Position numbers and translations under genes: made by a program. Below the pieces are notes generated by a model. It was not told where the DNA came from and made no database searches. It was given only the letters and a program-made list of their open reading frames with translations. This document shows, in pieces, positions 1-10,883 of a DNA stretch of 64,000 nucleotides. Source of the stretch: Saccharomycopsis fibuligera x Saccharomycopsis cf. fibuligera (lineage: Eukaryota > Ascomycota > Saccharomycetes > Ascoideales > Saccharomycopsidaceae); NCBI GenBank assembly GCA_001936135.1, contig CP012817.1:124001-188000 (forward strand), written 5' to 3'. Position 1 is the stretch's first letter; each line of letters opens with the position of its first letter.

Positions 1-526
1 GAGAATAGTTTGCGGTATAGCACTATCATAATAATAGCAGCATGGTTACTGGTGTTGTTCAGAGTTGTAAGCGCATTTGACGACCCTCGGAAAAGATGAA
101 AGTCATCTGACCACCTGCTCCCAGAGGCCCAATTTTTTCCAACAAATCCCAGGAATCCCAACAAGAAAAAAAGTACTCATCGCCATCGCTCAAAAAAACC
201 AGAAAAACTCATGGACTTTGCTTTTGTCTCGCAACATTTGTTAACTAGCAAGCACACCACCGTTTCTTCCCTTTCTTTTTTCTGTTGTCTTTGCGCTCGG
301 AGCTTCTTTTGGGTTTTCTTTCTTTTTTTGCTCAGGGGGTCTGTATTTATACTTATATTCATCCACAGGTCTACATCGATCTGATCTTTTTCCCATCTGT
401 CTATTCCGCTAGTTGACTCACTTCTTTTTCTTTTTTGACGTTGGTAATCTGCTGTCAATTATTCAGTCACTCACTCGGCCACTCAATCAATTAGTCGATC
501 GATAAAGCAACCGGTTTTTTTGCAGC
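1..526. promoter_or_regulatory. Region upstream of OLE1
   Basis: No gene is supported here. The segment is CT-rich on the plus strand near 250-450, as is common for yeast 5' leaders, and runs into the OLE1 start codon at 527. Open frames on the minus strand are low-complexity Lys/Gln-rich shadows. It should hold the OLE1 promoter, but I do not recognise a specific site. Confidence 0.5.
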
Positions 527-1984
527 ATGTCAAACATCGAAGCTGTTGATATCACCTCAGCCAACGCTGTTGCCGCTGGTACCAACAAACCAATTAGAAG
601 AGTTGTTGCTGGTGGCGTTGCTGGTAAGCTCATGGGGTACAAAGAAATGGTGGACATCACCGCTGAACAACTTGCCAAAGACAACATGAATAATCTTTTA
701 GCTAAAGATCGTGCTGAAAAACTCAAGTATCAAAAGTCCAAGCATATTTCTGATCAACCATTCACTTTGCAAAACTGGCACCAACATATCAATTGGTTGA
801 ATTTCATTCTCGTGGTGGCTATACCGATGGTTGGTTTTTTGATGATCGCTAGATGCCCATTGCAATGGAAAACTGCTGTATTGGCTTTGATCTTTTACGC
901 TCTTGGCGGATTATCTATTACCGCTGGATACCACAGATTGTGGGCTCACAAGTCTTACAGCGCTAGATTGCCGGTCAGATTGTTTTATGCCTTTTTCGGG
1001 TCTGGTGCCGTTGAAGGTTCCATCAAATGGTGGTCTCACTCTCACAGAGTTCATCACAGATATACCGATACTAGAAGAGATCCGTACGATGCTAGAAGAG
1101 GTTTCTGGTACTCCCACATGGGTTGGATGTTGCAAAAACCAAATCCAAGATACAGAGCTAGAGCTGACATCAGTGATTTGATTGATGACTGGGTCGTCAG
1201 AGTTCAACACAGACATTACATTGTCTTGATGTTGTTTGTTGGATTTATTTTGCCATCATTGATTGCAGGCTACTTTTGGGGTGATTATTTGGGTGGTTTT
1301 ATCTACGGTGGTATCTTGAAAACTTTTGTTATCCAACAAGCCACTTTCTGTGTCAACTCATTAGCTCATTGGATTGGTGAACAACCATTTGATGATACTA
1401 GAACACCAAGAGACCATGCTTTGACTGCTTTTGTTACTTTCGGTGAAGGTTACCACAACTTTCATCATGAATTTCCATCTGATTACAGAAATGCTATCAA
1501 GTGGTATCAATATGATCCAACCAAGGTTGTTATCTGGGCTTGCTCCAAAGTCGGTTTGGCTTACAATTTGAAGACCTTTTCCCAAAATGCTATTGAACAG
1601 GGTCTTGTACAACAACAACAGAAGAAGTTAGATAGAATGAAGGCCCAATTAAATTGGGGAACACCATTATCCGACTTGCCAGTATGGGATAAAGAATACT
1701 TTTTTGAAACTTCCAAGGAACGTAAAGGTCTTGTGTTAATTTCTGGTATTGTTCATGATGTTTCTGGTTTTATCACTGAACACCCAGGTGGTGCTCCATT
1801 GCTTAAAACTTCTTCAGGTAAAGATGCTACTACTGCTTTTAGCGGCGGTGTTTATGCCCATTCTAATGCGGCTCACAATTTGTTAGCTACTATGAGAGTG
1901 GCGGTCATCAAAGATAGTGGTGCTGATGGCGAAACTTACAAGTTCCAAGAAAAATTGTTGGCTAGAAAAAAGAAGGATTTTTAA
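527..1984 (+). CDS. OLE1: Stearoyl-CoA (acyl-CoA) delta-9 desaturase with C-terminal cytochrome b5 domain
   Basis: This ER-membrane diiron enzyme inserts the delta-9 double bond into palmitoyl- and stearoyl-CoA. The 485-aa product is near the usual yeast length of about 510. The three histidine boxes are visible: HRLWAH at 136-141, HRVHH at 173-177 and HNFHH at 310-314. Hydrophobic stretches lie at about 90-140 and 230-270. A fused cytochrome b5 domain occupies about 385-465, with the heme motif HPGG at 419-422 and a second heme His near 445; it supplies electrons in cis. The first ATG fits the family's Ser/Ala-rich N-terminus. I found no in-frame CTG codon, consistent with a highly expressed gene. 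A 2.4-kb gene-free stretch follows. Confidence 0.96.
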   Translation: MSNIEAVDITSANAVAAGTNKPIRRVVAGGVAGKLMGYKEMVDITAEQLAKDNMNNLLAKDRAEKLKYQKSKHISDQPFTLQNWHQHINWLNFILVVAIPMVGFLMIARCPLQWKTAVLALIFYALGGLSITAGYHRLWAHKSYSARLPVRLFYAFFGSGAVEGSIKWWSHSHRVHHRYTDTRRDPYDARRGFWYSHMGWMLQKPNPRYRARADISDLIDDWVVRVQHRHYIVLMLFVGFILPSLIAGYFWGDYLGGFIYGGILKTFVIQQATFCVNSLAHWIGEQPFDDTRTPRDHALTAFVTFGEGYHNFHHEFPSDYRNAIKWYQYDPTKVVIWACSKVGLAYNLKTFSQNAIEQGLVQQQQKKLDRMKAQLNWGTPLSDLPVWDKEYFFETSKERKGLVLISGIVHDVSGFITEHPGGAPLLKTSSGKDATTAFSGGVYAHSNAAHNLLATMRVAVIKDSGADGETYKFQEKLLARKKKDF

Positions 1985-2306
1985 TCCTTTTTGTAACCTA
2001 ACACATCATATATATGCTCTTTCTTTGCACTTTGCCTAATGTCATTTTTTTTCTTCTGTTTGATTTCTATTTAAGTGTTTATCCTTGTCTGTCTCTTTCT
2101 TTAGAGTGTTATCCTTTTTCATTTTTATCTTGTCATGTCATTATACTACTCAACGTATTGTCTTTCAACTACAATTGCGATTGCTACTACTATTACATTT
2201 AAAACTACTATTTGATTTTATCCTTTTACGTTTATACTATTATTATCTCTACTTTTACAGTTCGTCATTTTTATTCGTTTCTCTCATTTTATCATTATCA
2301 CCTCCT

Positions 2307-2339
<33 letters not shown>

Positions 2340-4443
2340 TTACATGTTATTTTATTTCGGGGAATCTTTTAGTTTTGTCGTGCTGGGTAGATTTTGTAGA
2401 ATTGTGGTTGGTTAACTAATTCCAATTTTATAACGTTGACGTGTATTGATCAGTGCGTCGTTAGAGTCAATTTTCACTCATTTCAGATCTCTGCAAGCAA
2501 ACATTAATTGATAGCAGATATTGGGCAATGGTCCATTAATTTATTGATGTATTGATCTGCTGAATGTAGGGTTTTGTTTCTTTGTCTTTGCATACGATAA
2601 AGTTCGCTTTTTATTTCTCGTGTCGGGAGGGACAAAAGAGGGAGATTCCTCAAGATATTTAATTTTACAAAAATACAATCCAAAGCATATAACGTTTTAT
2701 TTTTCTTTTTGGAGGATGTGATGGGGTTTATAGATAATAAGAAAAGTCCTGATCACAATCCTAAAAACTTCACAATGCAATCTATGGAGATTTGGAAACT
2801 TATATATTCCTAGTATTTGATAACCGCGTAGTGTACGCTAGTGTCCCCTTTGCAAGCCTATCTTTAGGCGCTTTGATTTTTTATCAACAATATATCAGTA
2901 TATTCTTTTCCATATTACATGCGGCTGATTGTTGGTACTGTCCCAGATAGGCAATCACCCCAAATATGCGGTACCGCTAAGTTGTGCGGTCAAATCAACA
3001 CAATTTGCGACGATCGATCGGCAATCTTGGGCTGCTAATTCCGCGGTAAACTATTTGTGACTTGATCAATTTTCATGGGGTCGGGGTGACTGTGTATGTC
3101 ATTGCAAATGGATAAATGGTTGTTGAAAATAAATTCATATAAACACAACGTTGAACTGGTTTTTTAAAGTCTTTATTCTGCTTGTAAAATCCAACAGATG
3201 TAGCGGAACTAAAAAAATAAAAGTAAAAATAAAACGCCCAAATACTAGCAGATCGTAGATCGCCAGTAAATTTACTGATTTATGCAAAACACATGGTGAT
3301 GGTCATGGTCACAGAACCAAGAAGATGCAAAAATTCCCGTCTCTCAGTTAACACTTTCTGGAAATTGATTGCTGGCCTTTGGTTTGCTTTTGGTAAAGAT
3401 AAAAATAGCATAGCTCATAATTTGTCTGTTTTTTGCGCCAGATGTGAGTGTGTACTAGTAGTCATTTAAGAAACCAAACAAGATTTTGCTATGTCAACAA
3501 TTCTGTTTAACCAATTTCTTGTTTAATCATCATAAAGGTTTTATTTTGGTGCTGTTTATACTACTTTGTGAAAGTCATTGCCAGTCAATTCTCAGTACTT
3601 TAGTTAGCCTTGTTCAAAAACTATTCGAAACGATCATGCATCTATTTATCAAATTTTGGTTATGTGATAGCTAGTATATGAACCACATTGGCCCAAATTA
3701 GTTGCAACCTTTCTCTTGTCTATTTTTTGTTCTTTTTTGTTCACGCTGATATACGTTCTTAAAGTAACTCTGAACTACGCTCAGCAGCAGCAACATTTTA
3801 CGCGCACACGTAGATCAATCATCTCCGATTTCTGACTGTGAAAGTCGCGCGACGCATTAGTTACTTGAAATTCGATTATTTGTCTTTACAACGCGAAACT
3901 GGGCCACATTTCCTCAAATAATATTGCAGTCATTTGGTGTAAATGCTACCTATTTAACGGCTCACGGGTCTATAGCTATCATTATCATGTGTAGGTTTCC
4001 AGCCACAGTAGTACAACCTGTATGTTATCCTGTGCACCCATGTAGTGGCATGCGTACCTCAGCAGTACCACTACAGTGGGTTGTTGTTGCAGCGTTTGTT
4101 TGTTTTTCTTTCTTTTTTTCTGTTGTGTACGCACGCGTAGTGCAATCAATTTTATTAATTATTTTTTTTTATTACGTACTGTAGATTATAAAAAAAACCA
4201 CGTCTTTTCTCCTCCTGTGCTTTTTGTTCCCAAATTCCATTTTACGTAACTTTCACCTCACTATTTCCTTGTGAATTACTGTCTATAGGCACTGCTGCTG
4301 TTGCTGTTTTATTCTTTTTCTGCGTTTCTCTTCTTGTCTTTCTTTTGGGCTTGCGTTGTATTTGTTGATATTGATATTGACATTGCTGTTATTTTACTGT
4401 TTTGGTATAGCTTCTACGCGAATCTACGCTTTTATTAACCACT
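1985..4443. other. 2.4-kb intergenic region between OLE1 and the coiled-coil gene
   Basis: No convincing coding frame or RNA gene was found in 2.46 kb. The OLE1 3' side is T-rich. A (CTA)11 microsatellite lies at 2307-2339. The right half should be the upstream region of the gene at 4444. It contains an ACGCGT word (MCB-type) at 4133-4138, ACGCGC at 3800-3805 and ACGCGA at 4416-4421. The length is unusual for this otherwise compact genome and suggests a heavily regulated promoter or an unannotated non-coding transcript. Confidence 0.5.
2307..2339 (+). repeat. (CTA)11 trinucleotide microsatellite
   Basis: Eleven uninterrupted CTA units lie downstream of OLE1. They read as poly-Tyr or poly-Leu in short spurious frames, which should not be taken as genes. 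Confidence 0.9.
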
Positions 4444-6570
4444 ATGTCATCTGCATTGAAGCCACTCACTGAGTCGAACCAAAACTGTCTCAACAATAAC
4501 TTGAAATCACATCATGAGGACAAGTTCAATAAGCACCAAAAGCCAGATATCGCCAGTGTTAATAATAATAACACTAACACCAATAATGACACTAACAACC
4601 AGGGAGGCCAGACTACGATACTTGCATCTACCACATCACCAATTAAGCCTGTATTCAAAAATCCGCTTTTATTGAGAACACCGAAAGTTAGCAGCACCAA
4701 TAATAGTCATTTTTTTAACTTTGCAAATGGAAATAATAACAAAACTTCAGATTCTACTATCCAGCTAGACTTGACTCAAGTTGGCAAATCCCCAATCACA
4801 TCCACGCCGCTTGTTAATAATTTTAACAGTGACACAGAAAACACGCCAAACCCACGCCTCAATGATAACAGTAATAACGATTCTACTCAATCTGAAAAAA
4901 CTACTGATTCTGGTTTCAATAGTAACAATTTTTCCTCGGTAACAACTATTGGATACCAGCAATTAAACACGTCTTTCGTGGAAAAAGATGAATTGATGGA
5001 CAAAGTGGGCAAATTGATTGCTTTGAGTAAGAAAAGGTTGGATGCCAATGAGCAAAAAAGTGATAATGTTAAAAAGATCTCTTCTGAATCTGCGGGGAAA
5101 TCGTTTTATGACGATAGTTCTAATTTGCTAAGTGAGTTAGAGGATATTGAGAAAAAAGACGCGAGTTTGAGTGATACCACCATCATCAAATTGTTGACGG
5201 ATTCTTTGGTGAAGATAAAAAATAACTTGAATTATTATAAGCTCGAAGCTAAGCTTGTGGTTCAAAACAATGAAGATATTTACAGCAGGAATGAAGTTGA
5301 GAGCAGATTAATGCAAAAAGAATTAGAAAGACTTAAATATGATTACAATCTTGATAGACATATACATGAAGATGAAAAGACAAAATTGCAAAAGTATGAA
5401 CAACTCAAAGAAATTGCTAAAAGTTCTCTTGACAATTTCGAAAAACTCAACATGAAAAATCGTGAAATAAGTAAGAAGGCTCTCAAGTACAAAATAAAAT
5501 ACAACAAATCTAAAGAGATGTTAGCTAAAAAGGAAGCTGAAATTAAAAGTTTGAAAAAAACACTCAAGTCGCCGCCAAGATTTAGAATAATCCAACAGCA
5601 GCAACAACAGGAAAAAAGACAAGCTAGTAAACTGCTGGCAAATAGCAGTTTTGTTGGTGAGCAAACTGCTGGATCCAATATTACCAACTACGCAGATGAT
5701 ACTACAGCGTCACCAGATCAAACAATAATAACATCAAGTCCAACCAATAATGGTAAAGGTGTTAATAGAAATGGTAGCAACAACAACAGCAACAATAACA
5801 ATAGCAATAACAATAATAGTAGCGGTCAGTCTGTTCTTTCTCACAGTACTCAAAGCCTTTCGTCGACTAATGTTACATCTTCTTTATCCGCTAGAACTTT
5901 GGGTAATGGTGGTAGTAACAATAGATTCGTCAATGATAAAAATGATAATAATAATAATACTGCTGGTGCTCTGCAACCTCAAAATAGATCACAATCTTCT
6001 AATAGTTTAAGATCTTATGATACTCTAAACATGCTTGCATTCCAAGCTTTATTGGCATCTACATCATACGAAAGAACTCAAAAGGCAAGAAAATCTAACA
6101 GTGAAGCTAGCATACCGACTTCTACTGATGGAAACGATTCATCTTTTGCCAGTAGAAAACTTCCAGGGCTTATACACAGTCCTGCACAGAATACTTACCC
6201 TAGAGGCAATGCTGAAATGGGGAAAATCTCGACAATGTCTGCTAACTCTACTGCTACTACTAGCCGTAGTAGTGCTAATGCTGCTGTTTCTGCCCCAGCT
6301 ACTACTTCCATGCCTATAGCCACTCCCAGAACAGGCACTTCTACGACAAAATTACCAAGCATCAATCACTTATTATCCAAACCGTTATCATTTAGTGGTC
6401 CATTAACGTCACCATCCCCATCCCGATTACAATCGCAACCAGCAACACTGGCTAATTCAAATGGTGCTAAAGTAGCTATTGATTATAGGTCATTGAACCA
6501 AAATGAAAGTGATCGTGAATCAAGCAACTTGAATTCAAATGATACGATAGATGAAGAACAAACATATTAG
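4444..6570 (+). CDS. Unrecognised coiled-coil protein with Asn-rich flanks and CDK-type sites
   Basis: I do not recognise the family of this 708-aa protein. Residues 1-170 are Asn/Ser/Thr-rich and disordered. A charged, heptad-like helical region runs from about 175 to 385 and should form coiled coil. The tail, about 390-708, is again low complexity with Asn runs. CDK-type S/T-P sites cluster on both sides of the coil: SPIK near 66, RTPK near 80, KSPPR near 382 and SPSR near 655. The architecture, plus MCB-like words in the long upstream region, resembles spindle-pole, kinetochore or bud-neck scaffold proteins of the Candida group, but that is inference. The ATG at 4444 is the first in a long open frame and no intron is needed. 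Confidence 0.8.
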   Translation: MSSALKPLTESNQNCLNNNLKSHHEDKFNKHQKPDIASVNNNNTNTNNDTNNQGGQTTILASTTSPIKPVFKNPLLLRTPKVSSTNNSHFFNFANGNNNKTSDSTIQLDLTQVGKSPITSTPLVNNFNSDTENTPNPRLNDNSNNDSTQSEKTTDSGFNSNNFSSVTTIGYQQLNTSFVEKDELMDKVGKLIALSKKRLDANEQKSDNVKKISSESAGKSFYDDSSNLLSELEDIEKKDASLSDTTIIKLLTDSLVKIKNNLNYYKLEAKLVVQNNEDIYSRNEVESRLMQKELERLKYDYNLDRHIHEDEKTKLQKYEQLKEIAKSSLDNFEKLNMKNREISKKALKYKIKYNKSKEMLAKKEAEIKSLKKTLKSPPRFRIIQQQQQQEKRQASKLLANSSFVGEQTAGSNITNYADDTTASPDQTIITSSPTNNGKGVNRNGSNNNSNNNNSNNNNSSGQSVLSHSTQSLSSTNVTSSLSARTLGNGGSNNRFVNDKNDNNNNTAGALQPQNRSQSSNSLRSYDTLNMLAFQALLASTSYERTQKARKSNSEASIPTSTDGNDSSFASRKLPGLIHSPAQNTYPRGNAEMGKISTMSANSTATTSRSSANAAVSAPATTSMPIATPRTGTSTTKLPSINHLLSKPLSFSGPLTSPSPSRLQSQPATLANSNGAKVAIDYRSLNQNESDRESSNLNSNDTIDEEQTY

Positions 6571-7713
6571 ATTGTTTTTGCTTGGGCTATTTTACTTTGT
6601 TTAGAGAATAAAAAAGAAAAAAAAAATTTTTTTTTTTTTTGCTGTTCATTTGATTTTAGTTTTGATTGATGGTATTCCTTAGTGACTTGGTGATTTTTTG
6701 TTTTCAATTAAGGCAAAAGTTTTTATTCCTCTTTTTTATTTGTTGTTCCAATTTTTTTTATCTTGTCATTGCTGCCACTATGTACTTTATGTTTTCCATA
6801 TACTTATTTCTATGTTGGCGTTGTGTTTTTTGATTTTTCACTATTATCCTATATTTGTTTTATATGTTCTTCAAATTTCATATTTTCTTGTATTTTCTTG
6901 TATTTACATGTACTTTGTTCAATCTTTCTCATTATTATTTTGGTTTAATTTGAATTTTCTTTTTTACAATACATAAACTGTTTTTGACAAGGCCAAATTA
7001 TTTGCGTTTGACACATTCTCCCTCATTTCTTTGTGCTATGCATCTTACGATTGTCAGTATATTTATTATAGCACGATCCAAAAGCCCTAAGAATGAGCCA
7101 ATTCTGTATATTAAGTAAGGAAAATTTGTCAAGAATGTGACTCAAAGTAACTGAAATGAACTAGAAACAATTCACTTGTAACTGTAACAAGTTGCGTGGA
7201 GCAAATCATGACCATCAACCATAAAAAATACTCTGATGTTGGGAGAATTCAACACTAAAAAACGGTTGATGCAGCCCCAGAGCCTAGCACTAATCAACAC
7301 TAATTGGTCTCCCCAATTGGCAAGAACAAATGGTCAAATACTATACATATCATGTGATTTTTTAGAGGGCTAAATCGTGCTTTTTATGTGACCATGCATC
7401 TATGTCAGCTGATATGTTAACACACCATAAGTGTCTTATCATGTGATCGTCATGCTTCTTGTTCCTTTTCGTTCTCTTAGTGAGTGAGACGCTTTCAGTC
7501 GCCTACTGCGCCAGGGCTTCCGCTCTTTCTCTCACTCTCTCCCACTGACCGTCTCCCCGTGTGTGTGTTGTGTGTGTGTGCTGCCGGTGGTTTTGCAAAA
7601 CACTGAGTACCAGAAGGGAAAAAAAAAATTAGAAAAAAATAAAATTAGAAATTTCGGAAATCTTAGATACTTGGTCCTAGTTTTGAAAGAATAAACAAGT
7701 GCAACAGTTAATA
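6571..7713. promoter_or_regulatory. RPL13 upstream region with Tbf1-like and ATCACATG words
   Basis: This 1.1-kb non-coding region separates the coiled-coil gene from RPL13. The first 450 bp are T-rich 3' flank. Nearer RPL13 are AGCCCTAA at 7083-7090, which resembles the Tbf1 site used in Candida ribosomal-protein promoters, and two copies of CATGTGAT at 7351-7358 and 7440-7447. The latter is the reverse complement of ATCACATG, an Ino2/Ino4- or Cbf1-type E-box word. Binding is inferred from motif match alone. Confidence 0.5.
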
Positions 7714-9059
7714 ATGGGTATGTAACTGAGTGGTTGAAATGGATTAAATGGAATAAACAGCACAATCAAAATAGAAAGAACTATAATATTTGTCAGTTTT
7801 TGAGCAGTCAAGAATCCCATAATTCATCATATTGAGACAATAGCCAGAAAGCAAGCTTTTTAATCATCACTGTGGGAAATCAAGTAGACAGAAGCATATG
7901 TCGTTTAATTACTCTTTGAGCACAACAAACATAATTTATAAATCGAATGACCAAGTGGACGCAATTTATCAGTATCAGAATTAATATTGAAAACCTTTAG
8001 AAAAAAAGGTCATTATTTAAGAGAATGTTCATCAATATGTAGACATACCATCACTGTTTCGATGGTACTTGAAAAAAATTTTATGCAGTATTTAATGAAT
8101 TTTCTATTATCATCAAGGTTTCCACTGATTAATATTGTCATTGTCATAGCTAAAAGCCTTTTATGTGACTGCTTTAAGGGATTTTCATAGAATAACTTTT
8201 TTATCAGTATAGTTTGCATAACTTTTATGATATCAAACTATCGAACAACGCTACAATTTATCAAGAAATATATTACTGCTCAATATTAGAGATTTCAAAC
8301 ACTTCAAGATTAGATACCGTTATTTGATATTGGACATTTTAAATATTTCCCAAATGCTCATCTGTCTTAACTAGTTCTCGTGCTGTGTATTGCCAAAACT
8401 TGCCATTATAATAGCAAAATTAGTTGGTAACAAGTAATACTAACCTTATAATAGCTATCTCTAAGAACTTACCACTTTTAAAAAACCACTTCAGAAAGCA
8501 CTGGCAAGAAAGAGTCAAAGTTCACTTTGACCAAGCCGGTAAGAAGACTTCTAGAAGATTGGCTAGAGCTAAGAAGGCTGCTGCTGTTGCTCCAAAGCCT
8601 CTTGACTTGTTGAGACCAATTGTCCGTGCTCCAACTATCAGATACAACAGAAAAGTCAGAGCTGGTAGAGGTTTCACCATTGCTGAACTTAAAGCTGCTG
8701 GTTTGACTGCTGCTTACGCCAGAACTATTGGTATTGCTGTTGACCACAGAAGACAAAACAGATCTGAAGAAGGTTTTGAATTGAACGTCAACAGATTGAA
8801 TGAATACAAATCTAAGTTGATTGTTTTCCCAACCAAGGGTAAGAAACCAGCTGCTGAACAAGTTTTGTCTACTGCTGCTGCTTTCCCTATTGATCAATCT
8901 AACAAAGATGTTCAAACTAAAGCTATAACTGAAGAAGCTAAATCTTTTGATGCTTACAGAACCTTGCGTTTGGCTAGATCTGAAAAGAGATACGCTGGTA
9001 TCAGAGAAAAGCGTGCTAAAGAAAAGGCTGAAGCTGAAAACGACAAAAAGAAGAAATAA
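7714..9059 (+). CDS. RPL13: 60S ribosomal protein eL13, one intron
   Basis: This is a component of the large cytosolic ribosomal subunit. Exon 1 is only ATGG (7714-7717), exon 2 is 8455-9059, and together they encode 202 aa (199 in S. cerevisiae). The joined reading begins M-A-I-S-K-N-L-P, and the conserved block [20 protein letters not shown] is in exon 2. The intron (7718-8454) starts GTATGT, has a perfect TACTAAC at 8438-8444 and ends TAG, so the unspliced frame from 8424 is not the real start. The position of the intron directly after the start codon matches S. cerevisiae RPL13. The Lys/Ala-rich C-terminus is typical. Confidence 0.95.
7718..8454 (+). other. RPL13 intron (737 nt)
   Basis: The 5' splice site is GTATGT at 7718, the branch point TACTAAC is at 8438-8444, and the 3' splice site TAG is at 8452-8454. 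At 737 nt it is much longer than the GUK1 (123 nt) and TMC1 (140 nt) introns here. I looked for C/D snoRNA boxes and saw no convincing pair. Confidence 0.92.
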
Positions 9060-9677
9060 GCAATTAAGCAAATTTGATTGGTCGTTTTCTTTCTTTTAAT
9101 GTTTTAAATTAGTGTTTGTTTATTATTATATTAAATGAATGAAATATTTTGTTAATTTTTTAATTGTTTTGAAACACCAACATTTATTTAAACATTTTTC
9201 GTGTTGTCAATATGCGCTTTCCACTCATTCTTTTTTGTCTTATAACCTAATGTACCTCTTTTGTATAAACATTTTGTGATATGTCGGTTACAACATATAA
9301 AGGTTAGTCAGAAATGTCGTCTGTGGTTAGCTAGGCTTACGTTAGCACCATATTGATCCTTTGTTGTTACCTCGTAATTTTTTCAACTTTGAAGATACTC
9401 CGGGGAATGGGAGCCATACATATCTAGATTGTGGCAATAGGTGACTATATTTACTTCGATTATTCCGTTATCTAAGAGATGCATACTTTGTGAAAAAACC
9501 TCATGACCTCTTATAATCTTGGATGCTATACTATTGTTTAGTGATGTAGGGCTCTATCAAGGAATTATATTTAAAAATTCTTCTAAAGTAGGTTATAATT
9601 CCTTCCAAAGCTAAGTATCAACAATCATTAGATCGATCCACATTTAACCAACCATATATATATATATGGTCAACTAA
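9060..9677. other. RPL13 3' flank, no gene seen
   Basis: AT-rich non-coding sequence without a supported gene. A perfect 20-bp palindrome (ACC, alternating AT, GGT) lies at 9651-9670, just before the inverted-repeat arm that carries tRNA-Pro. Confidence 0.5.
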
Positions 9678-9895
9678 TACAAATCACCCAGAACTAAAAA
9701 AGACGATTTCCAACTTAAAAAGTTGGAAAATGTTGGGCCACACAGGGAATTGAACCCTGGACCTCTCACATGTTTGGTACACTTGAGTGAACTCAAGATC
9801 GCTACCCAAAGCGAGAATCATACCTCTAGACCATGCGGCCAACATTGAAAATAATTTTTTCATGCCTTCTTGAGCCATGCCAAAATGTGTATATA
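9678..9895. repeat. Left arm of tRNA-Pro inverted repeat
   Basis: This segment, tRNA-Pro included, reappears in reverse complement at about 14009-14481. Both flanks of the tRNA match: the ACAAATCACCC side and the CATGCCTTCTTGAG side. The right arm carries an extra 253-bp LTR that is absent here, so this arm shows the empty site. Confidence 0.85.
9735..9840 (-). tRNA. tRNA-Pro (UGG) with 34-nt intron
   Basis: Read on the minus strand, the cloverleaf has acceptor GGCCGCA pairing with TGTGGCC, a T arm with GGTTCAATTCC, and anticodon loop TTTGGGT with anticodon TGG. A 34-nt intron sits one base 3' of the anticodon, the canonical position. The S. cerevisiae tRNA-Pro(UGG) is also intron-containing. 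A second copy, differing by one intron base, lies at 14319-14424 in the opposite orientation. Confidence 0.95.
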
Positions 9896-9986
9896 ATCTT
9901 AAAAATTTTTTAATATTTTTTGTCGAAATTTGACGAATATTGACGAACATTGAGTTCGAAACCAACAAACTTGAACACAGCTAACC

Positions 9987-10257
9987 TGACGAACATTGAG
10001 TTCTAGACCAACAAACCTGGATGAAACAAACTAACATGTAGTACAGAATAATTCCTTGGACCTTTTATCATGAAACAGAATTAGCATATTTAGGACTATA
10101 AATCGTAAATCTCTAATATGTTTCACATTCAGTCTGATTAGTATTTATACATGGTCCAACCCAATATTTTTATATATTTATTATTAGTTAGTTAGTATGG
10201 GAAATACAAGGCTTTTACCTCTAAAAACATGAACCCTGAGATGTCAGTATTCCGTAA
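9987..10257 (+). mobile_element. Solo LTR, family 1 type A (271 bp)
   Basis: It starts TGACGAAC and ends CCGTAA, flanked by the 5-bp direct repeat TAACC at 9982-9986 and 10258-10262, which is an exact target-site duplication inside the older type B LTR. A 271-bp relative is at 23217-23487 and a degenerate one at about 14962-15226. No internal region remains. Confidence 0.82.
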
Positions 10258-10319
10258 TAACCAATATTTATTACTGAATAACTTCGCGGATCTTTTATCT
10301 TGGTGCAATATACACATAT

Positions 10320-10712
10320 TGTCGGAGTATAGTGACTATATCTGCTACCCATACCTGAAGTTGTCCCCTCTGGATAGCACTGGTTAGACTAGTCTCTCCT
10401 CTAGTAGTGAAGGATAGCCACTTACTGAGATACTGGTATTTTTCTTTAGTAATGAAATTGGACTTATATTCCTTGCTTATTATAAACTATATCATTTAAT
10501 AAAAACATTCTGTCTTTCAGACTATATATAATAATTTCATTACTCACCCATAATGCTCAGGTGATGAAAAATTTTCCATCACATCTTTGATGTTGTTCTC
10601 CTTAGCAATTATGCGTACGCTCAAATGTTCTCGGCCGCAAAAGGCAGTTTACCAAAAAGGAAATTATACCAAATGGACGGTATGAAAGATGTTAATTGGT
10701 ATAAATCCAACA
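10320..10712 (-). mobile_element. Solo LTR, family 4 (393 bp)
   Basis: On the minus strand it begins TGTTGGATTTATACC and ends CCGACA, with near-inverted ends. It is flanked by CATAT at 10315-10319 and 10713-10717, a perfect 5-bp target duplication, and interrupts the type B LTR. A 19-bp remnant of the same LTR start is at 22985-23003. The TGTTGG start resembles Ty1-type deltas; family assignment is otherwise open. Confidence 0.72.
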
Positions 10713-10883
10713 CATATTTACTACTATTAATCTCGAATCAATAACATATTTTGTATTCAGTCTGATTATTATTTAAAGAGGGTCCAATCCAATATTTTTA
10801 TATATTTATTATTAGTTAGTTATATTGGAAATACAAGGCTTTTACATCCAAAATATGAACTATGCGATATCAGCATTCCGTAA

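Larger units (their letters stand above)
9941..10883 (+). mobile_element. LTR family 1 copy (type B) split by two later LTR insertions
   Basis: The outer LTR begins TGACGAACATTGAG and ends near CCGTAA. Its pieces are about 9941-9986, 10263-10319 and 10713-10883. They can be lined up against the uninterrupted copies at 13636-13905 (reverse strand) and 23004-23216. It is interrupted by a type A LTR and by a family 4 LTR, each with its own 5-bp target duplication, which gives an insertion order. Confidence 0.75.

Noticed and set aside
2014-2415. Open frames of poly-Tyr/Leu/Phe downstream of OLE1
   Set aside because: They arise from the (CTA)11 microsatellite and T-rich 3' flank; no conserved content.
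8424-8454. ATG at 8424 as RPL13 start
   Set aside because: This part lies inside the intron; the splice signals and the eL13 N-terminus place the start at 7714.
9684-9968. 94-codon frame over tRNA-Pro
   Set aside because: It only reads through the tRNA and LTR sequence on the same strand.
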